The translations under genes were made by a program, and so were the position numbers. A stretch of DNA of 64,000 nucleotides from contig NC_023753.2 of assembly GCF_000499845.2 (NCBI RefSeq), forward strand, positions 24,476,942 through 24,540,941. Direction: 5' to 3'. Under the pieces are notes generated by a model that saw only the letters and a program-made list of their open reading frames with translations, was not told the origin of the DNA and searched no databases. Positions within the stretch are counted from its first letter, which is position 1, and each line of letters begins with the position of its first letter. Of this stretch, positions 56,135-64,000 are shown one piece after another. The DNA is from Phaseolus vulgaris. Taxonomy: Eukaryota > Streptophyta > Magnoliopsida > Fabales > Fabaceae.

Positions 56135-57420
56135 GTGCTGGAAAGGGAGATTGGGGGAAGGATGTTCAAGCTTGGAAGATCCCTGAGCCAGGAGGCACAT
56201 AACCAAATTGCTGAGGTGATAGCGCGACACCTGGACGCCTTCGCATGGACTGCCTCAGACATGCCTGGCATCGACCCAGATTTCCTATGTCATCGTCTTA
56301 CCATGGACCCCCAGGTTCGACCAGTGCGCCAGAGGAGAAGAAAATTTAACGAAAAGAGGCGACTGGTCATTAGGCAGAAGACCAAGAAGTTGTTGGATGC
56401 TGGCCACATAAGGGAGATCTAGTATCCCGAATGGCTAGCCAATGTAGTATTGGTCAAGAAGCCCAATGGTAAGTGGAGGATGTGAGTCGACTTCACAGAT
56501 TTGAACAAAGCTTTCCCGAAGGACTCATACCCATTGCCCAGTATCAACGCCTTGGTGCACAGCGCGTCAGGCTGCAAGCTCCTTAGCTTCCTGGATGCTT
56601 TCTCTGGATATAACCAGATCCGGATGCATCCCAAGGACGAGTGTAAGACGACATTCATGACGAAGCTCTCATGTTACTACTACAAGGTGATGCCTTTTGG
56701 GCTCAAGAATGCAGGTGCAACCTATCAAAGCTTTATGGATAGAGTGCTCGTGCCCATGATAGGGCAAAATGTCCAAGCGTATGTGGATGACATGGTGGTC
56801 ACCTCCCAGGTAAAGGATTAACACGTTGCTAATTTGGAGGAGCTATTCACCATGTTAGCCAAGTACAGATTGAAGCTAAACCCCGAAAAATGTGTGTTTG
56901 GGATAGAGGCAGGAAAGTTCTCAGGGTTTGAAGGTGCATCCTTATTTTCAGTGTTTGAAGAGGAACAATAGGTTCGTATGGACCAAGGAATGTGAAGAAT
57001 CATTTCTCAAATTGAAGGAATACCTAGCCAGCCCCCCAGTACTGTGCAAGCCACAGCTAGGTACCCCGCTCCGTTTGTACTTCACCATTACATATTGGGT
57101 GATCAGTTCGATCCTCGTCTAGGAATAGGATAATGTGCATAAGCCAATATATTTTGTCAGCAAAGTTTTGCAAGGGCCTGAGGTGAGATACTAGGCCATA
57201 GAAAAAGTGGCCCTGGCAGTAGTGTTTTTCAGCGCGAAGACTTCGCCACTACTTCCAGAGTTTCACTGTAATAGTGATGACAGACCTCCCCATTCGCAAG
57301 GTCTTACAGAAGCCCGATGTGGCAGGTCGAATGGTGCGTTGGGCAGTTGAGCTATCAGAGTTCGATGTGCGGTACTAACCAAGAGGACCTATGAAAGGCC
57401 AGGTTTATGCTAACTTCGTG
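56135..57420 (+). pseudogene. Tat-like reverse transcriptase and RNase H, with stops
   Basis: The N-terminal part has FAWTASDMPGIDPDFLCHRL, then KKLLDAGHIREI-stop-YPEWLANVVLVKKPNGKWR. The core has LNKAFPKDSYPLPSIN, LDAFSGYNQIRMHP, YYYKVMPFGLKNAGATYQS and the intact active site VQAYVDDMVV at about 56774-56805. Downstream the thumb and RNase H pieces (LKLNPEKCVFG, ECEESFLKLKEYLASPPVL) are split by frameshifts, and the RNase H core is degraded by 57250. Inactive overall despite YVDD. Confidence 0.87.
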
Positions 57421-57464
57421 GTCGAGCTCTCCTCGGCAGTCACACACCAAAAGGAAACAGGTTT

Positions 57465-57861
57465 CGGATGGGTCCTCTCCGTAGACGGATCCTCCAACCA
57501 ACAGAATAGTGGGGTTGGCGTCATTCTGGAAGGACCAAATGGGTTGCTGATAGAGTAGGCCCTACGATTTGCCTTCAAGGCTAGTAACAACCAAGCTGTG
57601 TATGACGCCTTGATCGCAGGAATGTTACTGGCCAAAGAGATGGGTGCTAACAATTTGTTGGCAAAGAGTGATTCCCTGTTAGTAACGGGGCAGGTTACGG
57701 GAGAATACCAGGCCAAGGACCCTCAGATGGCCGCATACCTAAAGTATATGAAGATCCTAAAAGAGACTTTCCCAGTGTTCGAGCTAGTACACGTCCCCAA
57801 AGAACAGAATGCCCAAGCTGACTTGCTAGCAAAGCTCGCCAGTTCAAGCAAGGGGGGATGA
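57465..57861 (+). pseudogene. Second RNase H-like domain (Tat-type aRNH)
   Basis: Reads WVLSVDGSSNQQNSGVGVIL, then a stop at the position of E in LIE-ALRF, then NNQAVYDALIAGMLLAKEMG and LLAKSDSLLVTGQVTGEY, ending in NAQADLLAKLAS. The DGSS…YDALI…SDS…AD pattern has the conserved Asp, a changed Glu (the E of the usual YEAL is D here) and Asp residues of an archaeal-type RNase H, which is characteristic of Tat elements that carry two RNase H domains. Confidence 0.8.
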
Positions 57862-57939
57862 CAGAGGACAGTCATACAGAAGACCTTGAGACACCTCGAA
57901 CCACCACAACAGAAGTTCAGCAAGTAAGCACCTTGGAAG

Positions 57940-59283
57940 GCGTTAAGAGAAGTCACTGGTCGCTGACCTAAGAAACGTTGAAAACACCCAGAATAAACGC
58001 ATACATCATAGCAAGGGAAGAGTCGTTTCACATTTGCCTAGTTGAAGAAGGCGAAACCTGGATGACACCCTACAGGCGCTACTTGGCTGACGGGATACTC
58101 CCGCTGGAGCCCACAAAGGCCAAAGTAGTCAAGAAGAATTCGAGCAGGTATACCCTTGTGGATGGGAATTTATTCAGACATGGTTATACTCATCCTATCC
58201 TAGCTTGCGTAAGTGGTGAACAATGCACGCGCATCATGACAGAGCTCCACGAATGGATATGTGGGAGTCACATCAGCGCCTGAGTCTCTCATCAAAAGCC
58301 ATTCGCGCAGGGTACTATTGGCCAATCATGAGGGAAGACTGCACGAGGTATGCACAGGGATGCAAGCAATGCCAACGACATGCTGATTGGCATAGTGCAC
58401 CCCTAGAGGAGTTACAATCAATCCATAGCCCTTGGCCATTTCATACCTGGGGAATCGACATCCTGGGACCGTTCCCTCTAGCAGTTCGACAGATGAAGTA
58501 TCTTGTGTTTGCCATTGAGTACTTTACAAAGTGGATAGAGGCCGAGCCAGTTGCGCAAATTACAACCCACAAGGTTCAGCACTTTGTGTGGAAGAACATA
58601 GTATGCCATTTTGGAATGCCAAAACGCTTGGTGTCCGATAATGGCTCCCAGTTTGCAAGCCAACAGTTGGGCAAGTTGTGCACAGAACTTGGAATAAAGC
58701 AGGTGTTTGCATCAGTCGAACACCCCTAGACGAATGGGCAAGTTGAGTTTGCCAAACGAGTTCTGCTAAGGGGTCTGAAGAGAAGACTGGAAAAAACCAA
58801 GGGAACTTGCGCAGAAGAGGTTCCTAGAATTGTGTGGGCCTACCACACCACTCCCCAATCCACCACCAAGGAAACACCTTTTAGTTTGGTGTATGCTTCG
58901 GACGCGATGATTCCTGTAGAAATTCAGGAGAGTTCACAACGCTTCCAGAACTTCGTGGCCGAAGAATCCAACGAAGAAAGAAAGGTGGACCTGGATCTAC
59001 TGGATGAGGTTAGGGAGGAAGCACGCATCAAGGCTGAAGCCTTGAAGAGAAGGGTGGAGTACAGGTACAACTTCAGGTTGAAACCTCGGCAGTTCCAGGT
59101 CACCGACCTAGTAATGTGAAAGACTCACCCCTACCAACTAGAGACAAGTTATCTCCCAAGTGGACTGGTCCATTCCGTGTGACAGAGACACTTGAGAACG
59201 GGGCGTACAAACTCGAGACCTTAGAAGGTGGGACAATTCCTCGAACTTGGAATGGAGCAAATCTAAAGTTTTATTTCAGTTAA
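57940..59283 (+). pseudogene. Tat-like integrase
   Basis: Pieces in two frames. Zinc-binding HHCC region: AIRAGYYWPIMREDCTRY, CKQCQRHAD. Catalytic core: first Asp in WGIDILGPFP near 58453, second in LVSDNGSQF near 58633, a stop at 58728, then the Glu in NGQVEFAKRV near 58745. The C-terminal part WAYHTTPQSTTKETPFSLVY and an extended basic tail follow. The stops and frame break make it inactive. The coding region ends with GAYKLET-type DNA near 59215 and WNGANLKFYFS at ~59280, typical of the polyprotein end. Confidence 0.87.
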
Positions 59284-59389
59284 TTATATCATTGTACACA
59301 ATTAAAGGGACACTCTTTTTCCCTTATCAGGGTTTTTTAATGAGGTCACCCAATAAAAATTAGTTGAAAAGATATATTTGCAAGTGTGT

Positions 59390-60245
59390 TGTACGGTGCA
59401 GTTAGTGAACCTCTCCCTTGGGAAGAAACTCCAAGGTCGGGAATAGTAAGGTTCTTAGTTAGCCTCCCTCTTGTGAGAGAATGCCAAGGTCCAGAACAGT
59501 ATGGTTCCCAGTTAAATATCTCCCTTGCCTTTATATGCCAAGGTTAAGATCAGTGGCGAACCTCTCCCTTGGGAAAAAACACCAAGATCGGGAATAGTAA
59601 GGTTCTTAGTGAGCCTCCCTCTTGTGTGAGAACGCCAAGGTCGAGAACAGTATAGTTCCAGTTAAATATCTCCCTTGCCTTTATAGGGAAAGGTCGAGAT
59701 CAGTAAAGTGAACCTCTCCCTTGTCTTGTAAGTCAAGGTCGAGAACAGTATGGTTCCCAGTTAAATATCTCCCTTGCCTTTATACGACAAGGTCGAGATC
59801 AGTAATGTGAACCTCTACCTTGTCTTGTAAGTTAAGGTCGAGAACAACATGGTTCCCAATTAAATATCTTCATTGCCTTTATACGGCAAGGTCGAGATCA
59901 GTAAAGTGAACATCTCCCTTGTCTTGTCAGTCAAGGTCGAGAATAGTATGGTTCCCAGTTAAAAACCTCCCTTGCCTCTATACGGCAAGGTCGAGACCAG
60001 TAAAGTGAACCTCTCCCTTGTCTTGGTCGAGAACAGTATGGTTCCCAGTTAAATATCTCCCTTGCCTCTATACGGCAAGGTCGAGATCAGTAAGGCGAAC
60101 CTCTCCCTGGCCTTTACACGCCCAGATCGAGAGTAGCATGGTTCGAAACAAGACATCTCCCTCGTCCTTATACACTAAGGTCGAGGACAGCGAGAAAATC
60201 TCTTCCTTATCTTTGTATGCCAAAAATGAGGCCAGTTAGAGCTTG
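59390..60245 (+). repeat. ~99-bp tandem array in the 3' zone of element A
   Basis: Around eight units. A unit reads gtgaacctctcccttgtcttgtaagtcaaggtcgagaacagtatggttcccag, then ttaaatatctcccttgcctttatacggcaaggtcgagatcagtaa; the two halves are themselves related (ctcccttg…caaggtcgaga.cagta). Unit starts at 59708, 59807, 59906, 60005 are exactly 99 bp apart, and the next start (60095) is 90 bp on because of a 9-bp loss. Outer units are more degenerate. Confidence 0.92.
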
Positions 60246-60489
60246 AGCAAACATCACCTCTACCTCAATGCGTTAAAGATCGAAAAAGGGATAAGATCAA
60301 GCAGGTTGGTAAAGGAGCGTACTACTTAGGTATGAACAATCATTAAGGCGTTGTTAGTGAGGCTAATACAAGACAAGCAAGATAACAGACAGAGAATACA
60401 AAAGAAAAATTGAAAGAAAAAGGACTTCATAAATAAAGATATATATACAGATTCATCGAGTGTTTGTTTGGCTACCAAATAAATACAAA

Positions 60490-60971
60490 TTGAGGTGGCA
60501 AAGTGGGGCAGGCCGGTCCGCGGCCCACTGAAAAAAACGCAGGACGGGTTGCTTATTTCAACCCCTTGGCCCGCTTAGGCCCGCCCCGCATAACACGCGG
60601 GCCAAGTGCGGGGCGGGGTGGGTTGGCTTGCATAACCTATAACCTGCATAACTTTAAAATGTATACTTTTTTTTACACCCCCATATTTTCTTCATGTAGC
60701 CTTATATTTTACATTTTGAAATTTTTAATAACATCTTACTATGCATGTTTCATGAAAATAATATTATGAGATCATTTACTTAATGCATCTAAAGAAAAAG
60801 AATTCAAAAATTTTATTTAAGAAATTATTATTTTTAATAAATATTTCTTATGCAGGCTGGCTCGCAGACCCACGGGCTAACCCTTATACGGGGTGGGTCA
60901 GAAAAATCAACCCACAGATTCTATGCGGAGCGGGCCTATGCAGAGCGGGCCAGTCCGCATTGCCACCCCTA
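60490..60971. mobile_element. hAT-type MITE with 8-bp TSD AATACAAA
   Basis: 482 bp. Left end ttgaggtggcaaagtggggcaggccggtccgc and right end gcgggccagtccgcattgccacccct-a form an imperfect terminal inverted repeat of roughly 30 bp (outer motif TAGGGGTGGCAA on the right). The 8-bp target copies AATACAAA are at 60482-60489 and 60972-60979. Ends are unusually GC-rich, with recurring ggcccgc/gcgggcc motifs, in an AT-rich centre. No transposase frame, so non-autonomous. Confidence 0.88.
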
Positions 60972-61099
60972 AATACAAAGGAGAATCATGTTACTCGGCG
61001 TCTACTAGTTGTCCATCAGCGATAGTCTTTGTCAGCCTAGTTTGGGAAAGATCCACCCAGGATGCACATAGGCAACCTGGGCCATGTCATCCTCAAACC

Positions 61100-62789
61100 C
61101 TGCTGTGTAGGACTCTGTGGCATCCCGGGTAAGTTCATCCTTGGTCTGTAGGAAGATTTCATCCTTACAGACCAACTCCTACCTCAGCTTGGACATCTCC
61201 TCTTCAAGCTTGGCCATCTCCTCTTCAAGATTGGACGATTTTTGCCTCAGTTGGGTCACCTCTTCATCCGTACTGCCAAGCTTCCCCATCAAGTCATCTA
61301 CCTCAGCCCGAAGATCACCATTCCTAGCATATAGCCTCAAGATTTCTTTAGACTTGTCAAACAAGATCTGGCGAAGCTCATCCACCTCCAGGGCCATACC
61401 GGTTGATCAGCATTTGAGCTCCGTGATCTCGAGAATGTCTTCCTCCCTTGCCTTCTGCATATTGGAGAGGAGAAGGTTGGACCCCACGAGGATCTCCCCA
61501 AGGTGCCTCGACACATGATCAAGCAAGGGGTCCTCCTCCAAGCTCTCCAACCTCGCTTGAGTTTGGAAAGAGTGTAGTGCTTTTTGGACGAAGGGTGGCA
61601 GGTAGGCGTAGGAGTCACCCTGATCACCTCCTGTGGCACTCTCCCCCTTACCTTCTTTTACCACGATGTCACGAGGAGAAGAGGCACTGGGAGGATGCTC
61701 TCTGTACGAAGGAGCTTGACCGTTTGAGCCTGATGGTGCGGGAACGACAGCATCAGCCTTGCGCTTCCTCTTGAAGACAATGCCTGAATAGGTATCCTCA
61801 TCTTCAGAAGCGGCAGCTTCAGCAACCTCGGCCACCCCTTTTAGCCTTTGGTCTATGGGGGCTAGGGAAGAAGGGCCAGCAGCAGAGGGGCCTGGGGCAG
61901 CCTTAAGTTGAGCCGCCATAACAGCCAACTGCCTCCTCTTTTCAGCATTGAGCACCATACCTGCATAAGAAGATTAAAGAACATAAGAATTTAAACCAGT
62001 AATGCACACAAGAAAAGAGAAACATAAGCATAAACAGGGGAGAGGGGGTACCAATATAGCCCTTAAGGGCCTTAGGGTTGTACTCAAGCTTGAGCAGTTC
62101 GATAGTGCTAAACACTGCTCCCAAGTTTGAGAAGAAAGCGCACACCTCTCGTTCTCGCGTGGGTAAGTCCTCGAGGCTTATGGGTTTCTTGAGCCCAGGT
62201 TCCTTCACCCAATATAGGGGGAACCCATCCAAAAGGGTGGGGTCTGACATGCTGCACCGTATCTTGAAGAACTTCCCTTTGAAACCCTTATACGACTGTT
62301 GGAAGAGGGTAAGCAACACTCTCCCAGCGACCCCATTGAAGCTCACCCACAGCTTCTTCCCCGGGCTCTTGGCTTCAAAAAAGTATAGGAAGACATCCAT
62401 CGACGATGTATGGCCAAAGTGGTTGTAGAGGATGGAGAAGGCCCTATCGAATGCCCAATTGTTGGGGTGTAGCTGGGAAAGGGCCACATTGACCTCAGTA
62501 AGAAGAGCGCACTCGAAGCTAGTGAGGGGTAGGCGAAGGGAAAGTCTATTGAAGACTGTTGAGTAGATGAAACAAAAGGGGCCCTCTAGGTTCGACGACT
62601 CATCAGCACAAACAGGCTCACCTATCCTACAGGGCACAACCTTTACGAACCTATCGTGCTCCTTCCCAAAGATGCGGGATATATGGTAGTCCTGGTTCTT
62701 CCTATATGTCGCTATGCTCGCAAAGGAGGTGAAACTAGAGGTTTCGTCTAAGAGATCCTCGGATGCCCAGCGGTATAACGTTTTATAGT
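61100..62789 (-). pseudogene. Antisense spliced ORF of Tat element A (PF04195-like)
   Basis: Minus strand. From 62789 down, an open frame leads through YKTLYRWASEDLL into VFNRLSLRLPLTSFECALL, ALSQLHPNNWAFDRAFSILY, FFEAKSPGKKLWVSF and RREVCAFFS-type blocks. This resembles the 'putative gypsy type transposon' domain (PF04195). A clean intron lies at 61961-62051 (donor GTACCC, acceptor TTATGCAG), after which MVLNAEKRRQLAVMAAQLKA and a Pro/Ala/Ser-rich linker follow. A long coiled coil (EVDDLMGKLGSTDEEVTQLR) ends near 61185; one TGA splits it at ~61398. An ORF of this kind in antisense between pol and the 3' LTR is known from Grande/Ogre-type elements. Its function is unknown to me. The N-terminus is lost at the junction with element B. 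Confidence 0.75.
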
Positions 62790-63304
62790 TGTTCCTACTA
62801 GAGAGATGGAACCTAGAGTACTATTGAAGTCTTCGTCTTCCTCCTTCGGTTGGGCAGGTTGCTTGGTGCTTGGTTGGGATCCTTCTCACCTCCGTGTCTC
62901 TTCTTTGGCTCTCGGTCTTGGGTGAATATTGAATGGGGGGGGGGGTACCAGTAGAAGGCACTCCGACGCTCAAGTCAGTAAACCGGGTGATCGGCACTCA
63001 GGTAGGTGCACAATAATAAATGACGTATCTTTCTCCTTGGAAAGTGTGCTATTTATATTATTTTAATGGGCTTACCTTATTAGGCCTGATTAGTGGAAGG
63101 GATCACAATTATGGGTGTATTACCTAATCCTTAATGACATATTAGCTTCACTGACCTTGGTTTTAGCATTAATGGATTTATGTGTCGGTCGGTCGGGCCG
63201 TCCGTGGTCGTTTCCCTCGTCTCAGTTAGATTTCCATGGTCTCGAGCAGGTTTCCCTGGTCTCGATCAAGGAGATCGAATCTCGATCTTGCCCATAATAG
63301 TACA
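62790..63304 (-). repeat. 3' LTR of Tat-like element B (minus orientation)
   Basis: 515 bp. On the minus strand it starts TGTACTATTATGGGC and ends CTAGTAGGAACA. It holds a TATA-like aatataaatag (63048-63060, minus) and the shared U5 block tactgacttgagcgtcggagtgcc (62954-62977). Directly upstream on the minus strand is the purine-rich CTGAGGGCAAG (63305-63315), a fitting polypurine tract, so this is a 3' LTR of an element whose body lies to the right. A poly-G run (62936-62945) lies inside. It interrupts element A's antisense ORF. Confidence 0.72.
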
Positions 63305-63680
63305 CTTGCCCTCAGACTCGAGGACGCCTGTGTCTGATAAGAGGTGTCGGTCAGTCCCCCTGGATGTGTGGGTGTTTCGTTTCTCGAGGTGTGATATGAC
63401 CTCAGGCAGCGTGACGTGACCAGCATTAATGAGGAGTTTTTCAGGCGGGAAACGTTGTGGACCGTTGGATCTGGAAGATCTAACGGTTGAGATCGTTTTG
63501 ACGTTTTGCGTTTCGAGGTCCTTAGGCCCCATAAATAGTGGTCTCAACACTTTCAAGACATTATTCTTTCTTTGTGTGAGTTATTTGATAACCAAAAGAA
63601 ATCTCACCCAGTGCTCTGATAACCAAGCGATTCTCGCCCTTCGGCTTTCCTTCGGTCTCCTACATAATATAAGGTTAGTC
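63305..63680 (+). promoter_or_regulatory. Putative promoter/leader of element B's antisense ORF
   Basis: Lies between LTR B and the ATG at 63681. Has an inverted-repeat-like block gtggaccgttggatctggaagatctaacggttgag (63450-63487, with ccgttggatct/agatctaacgg as arms) and a TATA-like cccataaatagtgg at 63529-63542. A leader with tctttgtgtgag and Ser-codon-rich DNA follows. Promoter function is inferred from position and TATA motif. Confidence 0.5.
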
Positions 63681-64000
63681 ATGTCGACTGTTTCTTGGTC
63701 TACATCGTCTTCTGATCGGCCTTCTCATCCTCTTGAACATTCTTCTTCTTCTTCTTCTCCTTCTTCATCCTTTTCCTCATCTACCACCGACTCTGTGCCG
63801 GTCGGGGTGGCCGAGGCACCACCCTAGGTAGAGGTGGTCAGGGGAGATGACCCGGCCAATGTTGTTGACCGGTCGGACTCCCCCCCAATGGTCGTTCCTC
63901 TGGTGAACCTCAATTGGGTGGACTCTAAGGTAGTGGGGATATCGTCCAACCTTAAGATCGAGGCTTTTGTGTCCAAATTTTTGGACAAGTGCCCAATTTT
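63681..64000 (+). pseudogene. N-terminal part of element B's antisense ORF, runs off the window
   Basis: ATG at 63681 opens MSTVSWSTSSSDRPSHPLEH, then a Ser/Pro-rich low-complexity stretch to a TAG at 63825-63827. The same frame continues with DRSDSPPMVVPLVNLNWVDS and KIEAFVSKFLDKCP, like the N-terminus of PF04195-type proteins. It is thus the counterpart of the missing N-terminus of the ORF at 61100-62789. One premature stop is visible. Confidence 0.58.

Larger units (their letters stand above)
53974..62789 (+). mobile_element. Tat-lineage gypsy element A (3' end cut off by element B)
   Basis: LTR, primer-binding site, gag-pol relic (54782-59283), tandem-repeat 3' zone (59390-60245), an antisense spliced ORF (61100-62789) and no 3' LTR in the window. 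Polyprotein order is protease, RT, RNase H, second RNase H-like domain, integrase, as in Tat/Ogre/Grande-type elements. A hAT-type MITE (60490-60971) lies between the repeat zone and the antisense ORF. At 62790 the element is interrupted by the 3' LTR of element B in the opposite orientation. Confidence 0.8.

Noticed and set aside
59390..60245. Array at 59.4-60.2 kb as a CRISPR or gene
   Set aside because: Contiguous 99-bp dimeric units without spacers; the short frame at 60018-60239 merely follows the repeat.
1..64000. rRNA, tRNA or known ncRNA genes
   Set aside because: No tRNA-like cloverleaf with A/B boxes and no rRNA-like stretches were noticed. The TGGTATC motifs are retrotransposon primer-binding sites, not tRNA genes. 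A tRNAscan/Infernal run would settle this.

Overview
The window looks like plant nuclear DNA. It has multi-exon genes with GT-AG introns, an intron in the 5' leader of a SAM synthetase gene, AT-rich spacers, and plant lineages of Ty1-copia, Ty3-gypsy (Athila-like and Tat-like), L1-type LINE, PIF/Harbinger and hAT-type elements. The overall character fits a eudicot, and my impression is a legume of the Phaseoleae, but nothing in the window fixes the species.

Three host genes are supported, all on the + strand: (1) the 3' part of a PTST3-like gene (coiled coil plus C-terminal CBM48 starch-binding domain, 11 visible exons, 1-6353); (2) a six-exon gene for a small plastid membrane protein of the DUF4079 type (32200-33561); (3) an intact S-adenosylmethionine synthetase gene (uninterrupted 390-codon CDS at 37204-38376, with an intron in its 5' leader). 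Genes 1 and 3 are physically linked by rearrangement. A piece of the PTST3 3' end lies directly after the SAMS stop codon, a second smaller piece lies just before the SAMS leader, and the SAMS leader itself is present twice. This fits a tandem duplication of a SAMS+PTST3-fragment unit whose first copy has largely decayed.

The rest is a stack of mobile elements. 8.88-19.53 kb is one old minus-strand LINE broken by three later insertions: a solo LTR (9180-9588), a second solo LTR (12839-14067) and a nearly complete Ty1-copia element (14453-19105, 180-bp LTRs, 5-bp target duplication). 19.7-25.9 kb holds relics of an unidentified plant transposon-associated protein family in two orientations, with an 18-bp coding minisatellite, a 60-bp minisatellite with higher-order structure, and a ~210-bp tandem repeat. 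27.8-31.6 kb is a decayed PIF/Harbinger transposase with a SANT-type ORF and a further transposon-type ORF, the latter split by a solo LTR. 39.2-53.3 kb is a nest in which an Athila-like element (39767-51400) sits inside the LTR of another retrotransposon and itself contains further LTR copies. 53.97-62.79 kb is a Tat-lineage gypsy element with a 3' minisatellite, an embedded hAT-type MITE and an antisense spliced ORF. It is cut off by a second Tat-type element in the opposite orientation (62790 to the window end), whose own antisense ORF starts at 63681.

No rRNA or tRNA genes and no CRISPR array were seen. No dedicated novel system is evident. The most informative novelties are the SAMS/PTST3 rearrangement, the fully resolvable nested insertions, and the repeat arrays.
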